DNA of 64,000 bases. Source: Chryseolinea soli (GTDB taxonomy: Bacteria; Bacteroidota; Bacteroidia; Cytophagales; Cyclobacteriaceae). A program made the translations under genes and the position numbers. Positions within the stretch are counted from its first letter, which is position 1. Every line of letters starts with the position of its first letter. The notes under the pieces were generated by a model that was not told the origin of the DNA, ran no database searches, and saw nothing but the letters and a program-made list of their open reading frames with translations. Below, one piece after another: positions 19,788 to 28,589 of this stretch. The stretch covers positions 7,874,001-7,938,000 of the forward strand of contig NZ_CP032382.1 of assembly GCF_003589925.1 (NCBI RefSeq), in the 5' to 3' direction.

Positions 19788-19864
19788 AGAACCGCAAAGG
19801 ACAAAAAGTCACCGCGATGCGCTTCGCATTTTGGTTTGCGTAAACTTTGCGCCTTTGCGGTTCT
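19788..19864. repeat. Extragenic palindromic (REP-like) element
   Basis: AGAACCGCAAAGG (19788-19800) and CCTTTGCGGTTCT (19852-19864) are perfect 13-bp inverted termini of a 77-bp element. Inside it is a second hairpin, ATGCG-CTT-CGCAT, and the GCAAAG motif recurs. It fills much of the 301-bp gap between the GH31 start and the end of the propeller kinase. Elements with this 'accgcaaagg' signature are, to my recollection, scattered in Bacteroidota genomes. A related half copy lies at 36232. It may fold in the kinase transcript as a terminator or RNA-stability element. Confidence 0.7.
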
Positions 19865-19887
19865 GCATTTTTTCTTTCAGCATAGGG

Positions 19888-22800
19888 CTAAACACCTGCC
19901 GGGAAGATCAACTCAAAGCGGGTCCACTTCCCTTTTTCCGAATCGACAAAGATCTCGCCCTTCAGCCGGTCCACGGTTTCCTTGACAATGTAGAGACCAA
20001 GGCCGGATCCCTGCGACCGCTCGGTGGCCCGGTAGAACATCTCGAACACACGGCTGAGATATTTTTTGTCGATGCCGATGCCGTTGTCGGATACGTAGAG
20101 CTTCCAACTGGTGTTCCCGTTTTCGAATTGGATCTTCACCTCCTTTTGGGTCTTGGTAGGATCGGCATATTTTATGGCATTGCTCACCAGGTTGGTGACG
20201 ATGATCTTCAAGCGTTGTGCGTCCGTCATCACCACCGCTGCGGGATCGACAACAATGGAGAAGCCGATCTTGTCGAATTCCTTCATATAACGCAGATCGT
20301 TGATGATCTCTTCCACCGCTTCGCGAAGGTTGACCCGTTCGGTGATCAACTCGGCGTTGGAATTGCGGGAGAATTGGATCATGCTCTTGATCACGTCGTC
20401 CAGCTTCTTGATGCTGGCCTCCATGTAGTCGAGGTAGCGCGTGTTCTCTTCGTCGCCCGGGTTGACCTGGCGTGAGAGGTTGATGAGCCCCATCACCGAT
20501 TTGAGTGGGGCGATCAAATCGTGGGAGGCGCTGTAGACAAAAGCATCGAGTTCGTAGATGGTTTTGTTCAGCTGACGGATGGTGTTGTCCAGCGACTGGG
20601 TGCGTTCCTGCACGAGCCGCTCCAGGCCCCGGTTCAGTTCGGCCATTTGACGCTGGGTTTCGGTCAGGATCTCGTTCTGCGCCGCAATCTCCTCACGCTG
20701 CGATGCCATCTCTTCATGGCGTTGCGTCAGCTCCTCATTCTGGGCGGCCAACTCGTCGTTCTGGTCCTTGATCTCTTTGCTTTGTTCCCGCACACGCGAT
20801 TCCAGCTTTTGCTTCTGACGGATCAGCGCATTGGTCCTCAACCGAAAAAAAACAACTGTAGACAGGGCGAGGAACGCGGCCAGTGCTATCCTTGCCGGGG
20901 TTGTTTTGTACCATGGGGGTTGGATCACGATCTCGATAACTTTCTCCGGTCCCCAGGTTTGTTCATTAAAGGATGCTCGGAGCACAAACCGGAACGTGCC
21001 GGGTTGCAGGCTGGTGAAGGTGACGGTGTGATCGCTGCCGGCCTTTTGCCAGGTGTTCAGCAAATTCTCCAGCTTGTATTCATATTTTATTTGCGATGGT
21101 GAAACAAAGTGAAGTGCCGAAAAGCGAAAGGTGATGGACCGTGAGTCATTATACGGAAGGGTGATCTTGTCCAGCGCCGTTATACTCTTTGGAAGCAGGC
21201 GGTCGCCGGGTTGGATGGACTTGTCGAAGATCCGGAAATCAGTCAATGCGATGTTGAGATCATAGAAGTCCGGGGTGAGCGTGATGGGTGTGAAAATATT
21301 GAAACCATTTGTTCCTCCAAACATCAGGTCGCCGTTCCGAAGACGGAGAGAAGCATTTCGTTTGAACGTGTTACCCTGCACACCATAGTTCTCGTCGAAC
21401 TTTAGAAAAATTCTGTTTTGGGTATCGTAGTGGCTCAGGCCGGCGTTGGTGGACATCCACATGTCGTTCCCCGAGCCGGGCTGGATGGCCAGAACAAAAT
21501 TGTTTGGCAGGTTCTCGCGTTCGCTGATGATGGTGAATTTTTGCGTGGTCTTATCGAAAGTGCAAAGCCCGTCGCCATAGGTGCCAACCCAGAGTCGATG
21601 GTGCAGATCCTCGCAGAGGGAGATGACACGGACATCTCTTATTTCCTTGTCGCCATCGACGATGACCGGGAACCGCGCCACCTGGTCTGTTTTGTAGCTG
21701 TACCGCATCAACTCACCAAAGATGCCTACCCAAAGCGTTCCATCGGCCATCACCTGGAGCGCGCGTACCGTCCGGTTGATCTCATACAGCGGCTTCATAT
21801 TGCCCCCGGGGTTCTGGCGGAAGTTCAAAAATTTCCGTGTGGCCGGATCAAACCGGTTCAGACCGTTGTCGGTGCCCACCCACACATAGCCCAGTGAGTC
21901 CTCGGCGATGGTCCAGGCCGAATTCTCTGACAAGCTCGTCGCATCCTGGGGATCGTTGCGATAGCGGGTGACGTGTCTATTCTTATCGATATAGATCAGC
22001 CCCTGTCGGTAAAGCCCCACCCAAACCCCGCCATAACGGTCGGTACACAGCGCGAGAACGACTTCGGTATATCCTGTGGAAAACAAGCGGCCAAACGGAT
22101 GGACTTGGCCATGCTCCAGGTAACTCAGTCCATCGGCCGTACCGATCCAGATCCTTCCCGTTTTTTCTTCAGCGAACGCGGTTATGGAGGGATGCTTTGG
22201 CAGTGTACCATTTCCGATGGTCTGTTCGAATAACCTGAAACGGAGGGGCAACGCGGCGTAATAATTCAAGCCACCGTCGTAGGTACCAATCCACGCTCCG
22301 CCCACTGGCGGAATGTACACGGCGCGCAGGGTGTTGTCGTTAAGGCTGTGGCTGTCGGTTTCGGAGCGCGTAAAATTTCTGAATGCCCCGGTGCGCGGCG
22401 AGTATACCACCAACCCGGCGCCGTCGGTACCCACCCACACCTGGCCATCCTTATCCATGGCCAGCGACCAAATGCCCCGGCTTCGTGTGCCTAAGTTGAA
22501 TGTGTTCGACTGTACGGTAGTTTCGTTGTAGCCAAAGCGTTGCAAGCCTTCGTCTCTCGTACCCAACCACAGGCAGTCTTTATCGGCATAGAGCGTTCTG
22601 ATCTCATTGTCGACCGAAGGTTTCGTGGTGGCATCGTAGGTGGCCACAGCATCGTGTGCGATGTCATAGATTTTCAGTCCATGGCCCAGCGTACCGATGT
22701 ACACTTTGTCGCCGCGCACTTTGATCGACCAGGCCATAATTTCTCTCAAGCCCGGGTGGTCCATGGTGCGTAACGTGCCGGTTTTGATATCGTAGTAGCT

Positions 22801-23301
22801 GATCCCCCCCAAACCGTAAGCGATCCAGATCCTGTTCCGGGCATAGTCGACGTCGAGACTGGCATAGGTACCCGGATCGATGTTTAAGGGGACAAGTCCA
22901 AATTGCTCGGTGGCGTGATTGTAGTAGTTCAAGCCGCCCGACGTGCCGATCCATAAATTGCCGGTCACCGTGTCTTCCGCAAGGGCATAAACAACGCTAT
23001 GGCTGATGGATGTACTGTCCTGGGCATCGTGGCGGAAGATCCTGAACTCGTTGCCGTCATAGCGATTGAGGCCGTCTTCGGTGGCGATCCACACAAAACC
23101 CTGTTTGTCGCTCACAATGGCGTTGACCGTTGGCTGCGACAGTCCTTCATCCACCGAAAGGTGTTTAAAGAGGAGTTGATCGGGCAACGAGACGGTGGCT
23201 GTGTCGTTCTGGGCGTACGCCGCCGGGATGGAAACATGCAGAAGACAACCCAACGCGATTAGGCTACTGCACGCGATAGACTTGTAGGGAAAGACACCCA
23301 T
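19888..23301 (-). CDS. Propeller-type sensor histidine kinase (HisKA), no receiver
   Basis: 1137-residue sensor kinase. Signal peptide to about residue 30 (PAAYAQ), then periplasmic propeller repeats (SVDEGLSQPTVNAIVSDKQG; many VWIGT motifs), a Y_Y_Y domain (about 745-800), a membrane helix (about 810-830), a strongly heptad coiled coil (about 835-905, rich in QNEEL/QREEI units), HisKA with His927 in SASHDLIAPLKS, and HATPase with NLVSNAIKYADP, DNGIGI and GSGLGLYIV. The protein stops there, with no receiver or AraC output domain as would be found in a hybrid HTCS, and no response regulator gene is adjacent. It lies upstream of the GH31 gene on the same strand, 301 bp away, so sensing of xyloglucan fragments is a reasonable but unproven guess. 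Confidence 0.9.
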   Translation of the reverse strand: MGVFPYKSIACSSLIALGCLLHVSIPAAYAQNDTATVSLPDQLLFKHLSVDEGLSQPTVNAIVSDKQGFVWIATEDGLNRYDGNEFRIFRHDAQDSTSISHSVVYALAEDTVTGNLWIGTSGGLNYYNHATEQFGLVPLNIDPGTYASLDVDYARNRIWIAYGLGGISYYDIKTGTLRTMDHPGLREIMAWSIKVRGDKVYIGTLGHGLKIYDIAHDAVATYDATTKPSVDNEIRTLYADKDCLWLGTRDEGLQRFGYNETTVQSNTFNLGTRSRGIWSLAMDKDGQVWVGTDGAGLVVYSPRTGAFRNFTRSETDSHSLNDNTLRAVYIPPVGGAWIGTYDGGLNYYAALPLRFRLFEQTIGNGTLPKHPSITAFAEEKTGRIWIGTADGLSYLEHGQVHPFGRLFSTGYTEVVLALCTDRYGGVWVGLYRQGLIYIDKNRHVTRYRNDPQDATSLSENSAWTIAEDSLGYVWVGTDNGLNRFDPATRKFLNFRQNPGGNMKPLYEINRTVRALQVMADGTLWVGIFGELMRYSYKTDQVARFPVIVDGDKEIRDVRVISLCEDLHHRLWVGTYGDGLCTFDKTTQKFTIISERENLPNNFVLAIQPGSGNDMWMSTNAGLSHYDTQNRIFLKFDENYGVQGNTFKRNASLRLRNGDLMFGGTNGFNIFTPITLTPDFYDLNIALTDFRIFDKSIQPGDRLLPKSITALDKITLPYNDSRSITFRFSALHFVSPSQIKYEYKLENLLNTWQKAGSDHTVTFTSLQPGTFRFVLRASFNEQTWGPEKVIEIVIQPPWYKTTPARIALAAFLALSTVVFFRLRTNALIRQKQKLESRVREQSKEIKDQNDELAAQNEELTQRHEEMASQREEIAAQNEILTETQRQMAELNRGLERLVQERTQSLDNTIRQLNKTIYELDAFVYSASHDLIAPLKSVMGLINLSRQVNPGDEENTRYLDYMEASIKKLDDVIKSMIQFSRNSNAELITERVNLREAVEEIINDLRYMKEFDKIGFSIVVDPAAVVMTDAQRLKIIVTNLVSNAIKYADPTKTQKEVKIQFENGNTSWKLYVSDNGIGIDKKYLSRVFEMFYRATERSQGSGLGLYIVKETVDRLKGEIFVDSEKGKWTRFELIFPAGV

Positions 23302-23541
23302 GAAGAAAGGTTAGGTCGTTAAATACTTACCTGCGACGCGACTATCCTAAGGTAACAAGAAAAAATAAGATACGGTATTGAAATTTAAACGAACGCCCCC
23401 GATCCCCCCGCCACTCGTCACGACGATGTCTTCGCGGCTGAATGGCATTCTCATTCGGCGATCCGTCTATAAAACGACCAGCCTAAACCAGCCAATAATG
23501 CGTACATTTAATAATCCCCGTAGAACCTTAACTCCAACGTC

Positions 23542-25035
23542 ATGAAAAACATCCTCTCCCTGCTGCTATTCTCCTCCCTCCTCTTCGCCGGCTGCCAAGC
23601 ACCCGAACAAAAAACAGAAGGAGAAGCGACGCCAGAGTCCCTCGGCATTTCATCGCAAGCGATCCTCAATTTTATTGAAGCCGCCGAAAAAGAAAGAAAA
23701 GACGAACTGCACAGTTTCATGCTTTTGCGTCACGGAAAGATCGCCGCACAGGGATGGTGGAATCCCTACAACCCCGAGAGCCCGCACATGCTGTTCTCGC
23801 TGAGCAAGAGCTTCACCTCCACCGCCATCGGCATGGCCCAGGCCGAAGGGTTGCTCAACATCAACGACAAAGTGACCTCCTTTTTCCCGGACGAAACCCC
23901 GAAGGATCCCTCGAAGAATCTGCAAGCCATGCGGATCCGCGATTTGCTGACCATGAACACCGGGCACAACGATGACGCTACGGGTGGGATGCAGCAAGAT
24001 ACCGCCAGTTGGGTAAAAGGGTTTCTGTCGCTGCCCGTCGAACACAAGCCTGGCACCCACTTTGTCTACAACAGCGCGGCAACGTATATGCTCTCGGCCA
24101 TCCTCCAAAAGACCAGCGGAAAAACACTCCTCGAATACCTCACCCCCCGACTCTTTGAACCCCTGGGCATCGAACATCCCACCTGGGACAGCTCCCCACA
24201 GGGAATCAATATCGGAGGCTGGGGCTTGAAGATCCGTACAAAGGATATCGCTCAACTGGGACAACTCTATCTGCAAAAGGGCATGTGGCAAGGAAAACAA
24301 CTCATCCCGGAAGCCTGGGTAGAGGAAGCCACAAAAAAACAGACCTCCAACGGCAGCAATCCCGATAGCGACTGGGAACAAGGCTATGGCTATCAATTTT
24401 GGCGGTGCCGTCATGATCTCTTTCGCGGCGATGGCGCCTTCGGACAATATTGTATTGTATTTCCCAAACAGGATGCCGTGCTGGCCATCACTTCCGGCAC
24501 AAAGGACATGGGTGCGATCATGAACCTGGTGTGGGATCACCTGCTGCCTGCACTGAGTGAGAAACCGGTGGCCGAAAATAAAGATGCCTTTGCCGCTTTA
24601 CAGACTAAACTAAAAAGCCTAAGCCTTTCCGCAATCAAAGGCGATGCGACGTCTCCAAAAATGGCGACCCTTTCCAGCGAGCCTTACACGCTTGAGTCGA
24701 ATCAAGATGGCATTACCAGCCTGGCGTTTCAACTGAAGGCCGATGACCCGTCTCTCACCTTTACGACAAAGGGCAAAACTTTCAACATCCCCTTTGGAAA
24801 CGGCGCTTTAAAGAATGGCACGTACTATGCCCCTCCTAGTGGAGACACCCCTGTGGCTTCGAGTGGCGCCTGGATTTCTCCCGATACGCTACGGGTACGT
24901 ACTTATTTTTATGAAACCCCCTTCTACGTCACGAACGATATAGCGTTTGACAAAAACAACGTGACCATCGTCCGGTCCAGCAACGTGAACTTCGGTCCGA
25001 CAAACAAGGTGGAATTTAAAGGAACAAGGAAATAG
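23542..25035 (+). CDS. Serine hydrolase of the class C beta-lactamase/PBP (S12) fold, lipoprotein
   Basis: 497-residue lipoprotein (LLLFSSLLFAGC). The penicillin-recognising fold is shown by Ser86-x-x-Lys89 in LFSLSKSFTSTAIG and Tyr176-Asn-Ser in VYNSAATYML; the third motif region is GDGAFGQY rather than a canonical KTG. These enzymes hydrolyse esters, amides or D-amino peptides, and few are true beta-lactamases. The C-terminal 150 residues are a separate beta domain (about 360-497) typical of serine hydrolases in this phylum. It converges with the sorbosone dehydrogenase-like gene with a 52-bp gap. The 240-bp upstream gap is divergent with the propeller kinase; no clear promoter is visible there apart from a near-match TACATTTA at 23503. 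Confidence 0.85.
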   Translation: MKNILSLLLFSSLLFAGCQAPEQKTEGEATPESLGISSQAILNFIEAAEKERKDELHSFMLLRHGKIAAQGWWNPYNPESPHMLFSLSKSFTSTAIGMAQAEGLLNINDKVTSFFPDETPKDPSKNLQAMRIRDLLTMNTGHNDDATGGMQQDTASWVKGFLSLPVEHKPGTHFVYNSAATYMLSAILQKTSGKTLLEYLTPRLFEPLGIEHPTWDSSPQGINIGGWGLKIRTKDIAQLGQLYLQKGMWQGKQLIPEAWVEEATKKQTSNGSNPDSDWEQGYGYQFWRCRHDLFRGDGAFGQYCIVFPKQDAVLAITSGTKDMGAIMNLVWDHLLPALSEKPVAENKDAFAALQTKLKSLSLSAIKGDATSPKMATLSSEPYTLESNQDGITSLAFQLKADDPSLTFTTKGKTFNIPFGNGALKNGTYYAPPSGDTPVASSGAWISPDTLRVRTYFYETPFYVTNDIAFDKNNVTIVRSSNVNFGPTNKVEFKGTRK

Positions 25036-25087
25036 CATACTCTCGCAAAAGCGTGGCTTGCTCAATTTGCGAAACGTCGATCGTCGA

Positions 25088-26485
25088 TTATTTTACCGAC
25101 AAGCTGTCGGCTGCGTCCGGTATGTTAAGATAGGTCCTGGATTTTCTTTTTTCCATGGTGACCAGTTGAGCTTCGCCGAATGCTATAGCGTCGGCGGTAA
25201 AGACGATGCGCCAGATCTTGCCTTTTTTTGAATCCGACACATACAAAGAACCATCGGGACCTTCTGCCAGGCCCACGGGCCTGTAGTGGGCGTCGATCAT
25301 ATTTCTAACGGTGTCGACCCCGGCAAAGCCGTCGGCAAACACTTCCCATTTGCCGGTGGGTTTTCCACTTTCAAAGGGAACAAAGGCTACCACGTATCCC
25401 GCTTGCGGATAGGGCGCGCGGTTGATGGATCCATGAAAAGCGATGAAGGCTCCTTTTTTATAGCGAGCCGGAAATTGATCGCCCTTGTAAAACAGTAGAT
25501 CGTTTGGAGCAAAATGCGCGGGCAGTCCCATGACCGGATCGGCATAGCCCGTTGCTTCGCGGACACCGTCGCCACCGTATTCGGGGGCTTTCATTCGCTT
25601 GTGTTTGAAATGATCGTAATAACTGTAGGGCCACCCGTAGTTTTCGCCCTCCTGGATCTTCATAAATTCCTCTGCCGGTAAAACGGCATTTTGCCAGGCG
25701 CTGAAATATTGCGGCGCATGACCATGCAAATAGTCTCGGCCGTGTTGCACGGCATACAAGCTGTTGTCTTCTTCGTTCCAGGCGATGCCCACCACACTTC
25801 TCAATCCCGTGGCAAACCGTTGGCCGGAGGCCTGATCTTGTTCCAACTTATCTTCGTCGAATTTCCAGATGCCACCCATGTCAATCAATTGCCGGCAGGG
25901 GTATTGTCCCTTCACATTTGCCACGGCTGGGCTAACCACCGTATTCCAATCTTCACAATTGTTGGTCGGGGCACTGAGCGTGATGTACATGCCGCCCTTG
26001 TTATCGAACGCGAGCGACTTGGCGTTGTGCCATTTGATGGGATAGTGGTCTATGAAGAGCACTTCCGGCTTGCCCTCGGGGATCAACTGGCCGGGGATCA
26101 GTTTTTGCCGGTATACCATGCGCTCCGAACTATAATATAAATAGCCGTTGTGGATGCGCATTTCCGTTGCAAAACTTCCATCGTTCGGATAGTCGCCGAA
26201 GCGTTGAAAAATATCCGCGCGACCATCGGCGTTGGTGTCCCGTAAGGCGATGTTTCCCAAATCACCCGTACTGATACTCAACTTCACATAAACGTCACCG
26301 TTGTCGCTGACGGCCAAATGCCGTGAAGGCCCAACGCTGTCGGCCACGACCAATGCTCCAAAGCCGTCGGGCAAAATCAGGCCGCCGTTGTCGGTGTCTG
26401 TTTTGGGAATGACAAATGCCTTTTTGTGCTGACAGCCGATGAGGAGCGTGAGCACAACAAGGACGAGGCCATTTCTAATCGGCAT
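25088..26485 (-). CDS. PQQ-dependent sugar (sorbosone-like) dehydrogenase lipoprotein
   Basis: 465-residue lipoprotein (lipobox LLIGC) with the six-bladed propeller of soluble glucose/sorbosone dehydrogenases: RHLAVSDNGDVYVKL near the start, TGLRSVVGIAWNEEDNSLYA in the middle, GENYGWPYSYYD, and GLAEGPDGSLYVSDSKKGKI near the end. Members oxidise sugars or sugar aldehydes in the periplasm using PQQ, but many Bacteroidota copies are untested. No PQQ biosynthesis gene is in this window. It stands alone on its strand. Confidence 0.8.
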   Translation of the reverse strand: MPIRNGLVLVVLTLLIGCQHKKAFVIPKTDTDNGGLILPDGFGALVVADSVGPSRHLAVSDNGDVYVKLSISTGDLGNIALRDTNADGRADIFQRFGDYPNDGSFATEMRIHNGYLYYSSERMVYRQKLIPGQLIPEGKPEVLFIDHYPIKWHNAKSLAFDNKGGMYITLSAPTNNCEDWNTVVSPAVANVKGQYPCRQLIDMGGIWKFDEDKLEQDQASGQRFATGLRSVVGIAWNEEDNSLYAVQHGRDYLHGHAPQYFSAWQNAVLPAEEFMKIQEGENYGWPYSYYDHFKHKRMKAPEYGGDGVREATGYADPVMGLPAHFAPNDLLFYKGDQFPARYKKGAFIAFHGSINRAPYPQAGYVVAFVPFESGKPTGKWEVFADGFAGVDTVRNMIDAHYRPVGLAEGPDGSLYVSDSKKGKIWRIVFTADAIAFGEAQLVTMEKRKSRTYLNIPDAADSLSVK

Positions 26486-26649
26486 GGGTTTTCGATTTCA
26501 AAGCTAATATGAGATATCTTTTGATTCTTCACCACACCCGATGGCAAGTTTGTGCAGCTAAAAATTCCGGTCAGCATTATCGTATTATGTTTAAACAGCA
26601 ATGACAGATATACGGATCTGCTTTCCTTGGAATCATTGACCAACCCATT

Positions 26650-27435
26650 CTAAATTTTGGAAGGCGCTACACCAAATTGTTTTTTGAAGGCAAATGAAAA
26701 ATGGGACAGGTCTTCAAAGCCCAGATCAAGATAAATATCCGAAGGCTTCTTCCCTTTTTTTTCAATCTGGAAATACGCTTCCTGAAGACGCTTTTGCACC
26801 AGCCAACGACTGGGCGTTTCGTGAAATATTTTCTCAAAATCCTTTTTAAAAACGGTAAGGCTACGGCCTGTTAAATAAGCGAATCGTTCGAGGCTGACGT
26901 TGAATTTATAGTTGCGATTCATGAACTCCTCCAGGTTTAGTTTTTGGGGACTGCCAAAATCAAACAACACGCCCGTCAATTCGGGGTTGATCTTTAATAA
27001 GATCAGCAGCAGTTCCTCGCGCTTTACTTGGGAGAATGTCTCATCTATTTTTCCAGCGCCGTTGTAATAGGGCGCTAGTGAACGGACAAAGTTAGGGATC
27101 AACTCGTCCCGGTTTAATTTTATAAAGGCCGCCGCGGATTTAGAACGGGTATCCGAAATGCGGTGTTTCGCTCTGAAATCTTTCAGAAAGGCCTCATCAA
27201 AAATGACAATTATCTTTTCAAACTGATCGTCCTCTCTTTGCTTGTTGTAGCGGGCCAGGTGATTTTTTCTAACGACACAATACTCACCCGATTTCAAGGT
27301 GTAGTTCTTATGTCCGTCGTAGCCCTGCAGGGTTCCCTTTGCCAGGTATAAAAAGAAATGTTCGGCAATAAATTGTTCCGGCGAGATCTGTGGGCCGATG
27401 TAACAAGAGGTTATGGTGTTTGCCTTCATGGACAT
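26650..27435 (-). CDS. AraC-family transcriptional regulator
   Basis: 261-residue regulator. An N-terminal cupin-like ligand or dimerisation region (about 1-150) is followed by two helix-turn-helix units of the AraC type (about 165-261): FAYLTGRSLTVFKKDFEKIF with TPSRWLVQKRLQEA, then DIYLDLGFEDLSHFSFAFKK with FGVAPSKI. A second ATG six nt on is also possible. It is the last gene of a three-gene operon, 19 nt after the MBL-fold hydrolase, and probably regulates that operon; palindromes at 29644-29719 are candidate sites. The 164-bp gap to the next gene shows nothing further. Confidence 0.9.
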   Translation of the reverse strand: MSMKANTITSCYIGPQISPEQFIAEHFFLYLAKGTLQGYDGHKNYTLKSGEYCVVRKNHLARYNKQREDDQFEKIIVIFDEAFLKDFRAKHRISDTRSKSAAAFIKLNRDELIPNFVRSLAPYYNGAGKIDETFSQVKREELLLILLKINPELTGVLFDFGSPQKLNLEEFMNRNYKFNVSLERFAYLTGRSLTVFKKDFEKIFHETPSRWLVQKRLQEAYFQIEKKGKKPSDIYLDLGFEDLSHFSFAFKKQFGVAPSKI

Positions 27436-27454
27436 ATTCCAAGTTACGCTATTC

Positions 27455-28585
27455 TTATTGCACGGCTTTCCACCAGCGATCGAAAGTTTTCGAGGTATCG
27501 CTGAGGCTTACGATCTCGCCCATCCGGGGCGTTACCAAGGGGACTTGATGGGCCGTTGCCAAGGTTGATAGTCTATTCAAAGGCTCGTTCCAGGCATGCC
27601 GGGCTAAAACAAATTTTGAGTGATGAACAGGCAACACCCTCTTGGCTTTCAGATCCTGCGCGGCTTTCAACCCTTCTTCAGGCAACAAGTGCACGTAGTG
27701 CCAGGCACTGTCGTATTGACCGTCTTCCATAATGGCCAGGTCTATGGGACCGAATTGATCGCCGATGGCTTTAAAGTGTTTGTCGTAGCCACCGTCTCCG
27801 CTGATGTATATTTTTGTTTCCGGAGTTTGCAGCAAAAAGGATAACCACAGGGTATTATCCTGCTTTAGACCGCGCCCGGATTTATGCCGGGTGGGAAGTG
27901 TATAAATCGCTACGCTGTCGTCGAGCTCGACTTTTTCATGCCAGTCGCACTCGATGATCTTTTCGATGGGGTAACCCCAATATTCAAAGTGCGCGCCTAC
28001 GCCGAGTCCACAGATCACCTTCTTTGTTTTGTTCTTTAATGCCAAAACCGTTTCATAGTCCAGGTGATCATAGTGGTCGTGAGAGATCAGCACGCAATCC
28101 AGATCCGGCAGGTCGGCCACGGTGTAGGAAGTTGTTCCCTCAAAAGCCGTGATCGATCCGGGAACGGGCGATGCATTGGTGTTAAAAACAGGGTCAATCA
28201 AAATTCGCTTACCTCCTGCTTGGATAAAGCAGGAGGAGTGTCCAAACCAAACCAGTACGGCACTGTCAATGGGCAGGTGATGCAAATCCGTCTTCACGGA
28301 TGGAATGATCCCGTTTGGCCGGAGATGGGGATAGGTGTTGAATAGCGACTTTCGCAGTTCCCGCCAAAAGGTATATCCCTCGGCAATGGTTGGCGTCTCC
28401 GACGCATTCTGAAACCGGCCATCTTTATAATGGGGAGATTTTCGAATACGTTCGAGCCGCTTACCCGAAGGTGCCTTACCAAATTTCGGGTGCTGCATAT
28501 AAACCCCTGCCGATACGAAAACTAAAAAGATGATGGCCAGCACACCGATCAGGATTCCCTTTCCGATTTTTTTAAGTCGTCTCAT
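27455..28585 (-). CDS. Membrane-anchored MBL-fold hydrolase (NAPE-PLD/UlaG-like)
   Basis: 376-residue metallo-beta-lactamase-fold hydrolase. One N-terminal membrane helix (about 8-30, GILIGVLAIIFLVFVSAGVY) anchors it. The metal site is SHDHYDHLDYE (HxHxDH), with further ligands in YISGDGGYD and LPVHHSKF. WFGHSSCFIQAGGKRILIDP is typical of the UlaG/NAPE-PLD-like branch. Substrate is unknown; phosphodiester or lactone cleavage is usual in the branch. The ATG at 28585 is preferred over the TTG one codon upstream. It begins 4 nt after the epimerase-like gene and precedes the AraC gene. Confidence 0.85.
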   Translation of the reverse strand: MRRLKKIGKGILIGVLAIIFLVFVSAGVYMQHPKFGKAPSGKRLERIRKSPHYKDGRFQNASETPTIAEGYTFWRELRKSLFNTYPHLRPNGIIPSVKTDLHHLPIDSAVLVWFGHSSCFIQAGGKRILIDPVFNTNASPVPGSITAFEGTTSYTVADLPDLDCVLISHDHYDHLDYETVLALKNKTKKVICGLGVGAHFEYWGYPIEKIIECDWHEKVELDDSVAIYTLPTRHKSGRGLKQDNTLWLSFLLQTPETKIYISGDGGYDKHFKAIGDQFGPIDLAIMEDGQYDSAWHYVHLLPEEGLKAAQDLKAKRVLPVHHSKFVLARHAWNEPLNRLSTLATAHQVPLVTPRMGEIVSLSDTSKTFDRWWKAVQ

Positions 28586-28589
28586 CAAA

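Noticed and set aside
23302..23541. Divergent promoter region before the serine hydrolase
   Set aside because: Only a one-base-off -7 match (TACATTTA at 23503) was found, too weak to list as a promoter.
26499..26506. TAGCTTTG as a promoter of the sorbosone dehydrogenase-like gene
   Set aside because: Exact -7 match on the minus strand, but it would leave a leader of about 7 nt and no -33 element is present.
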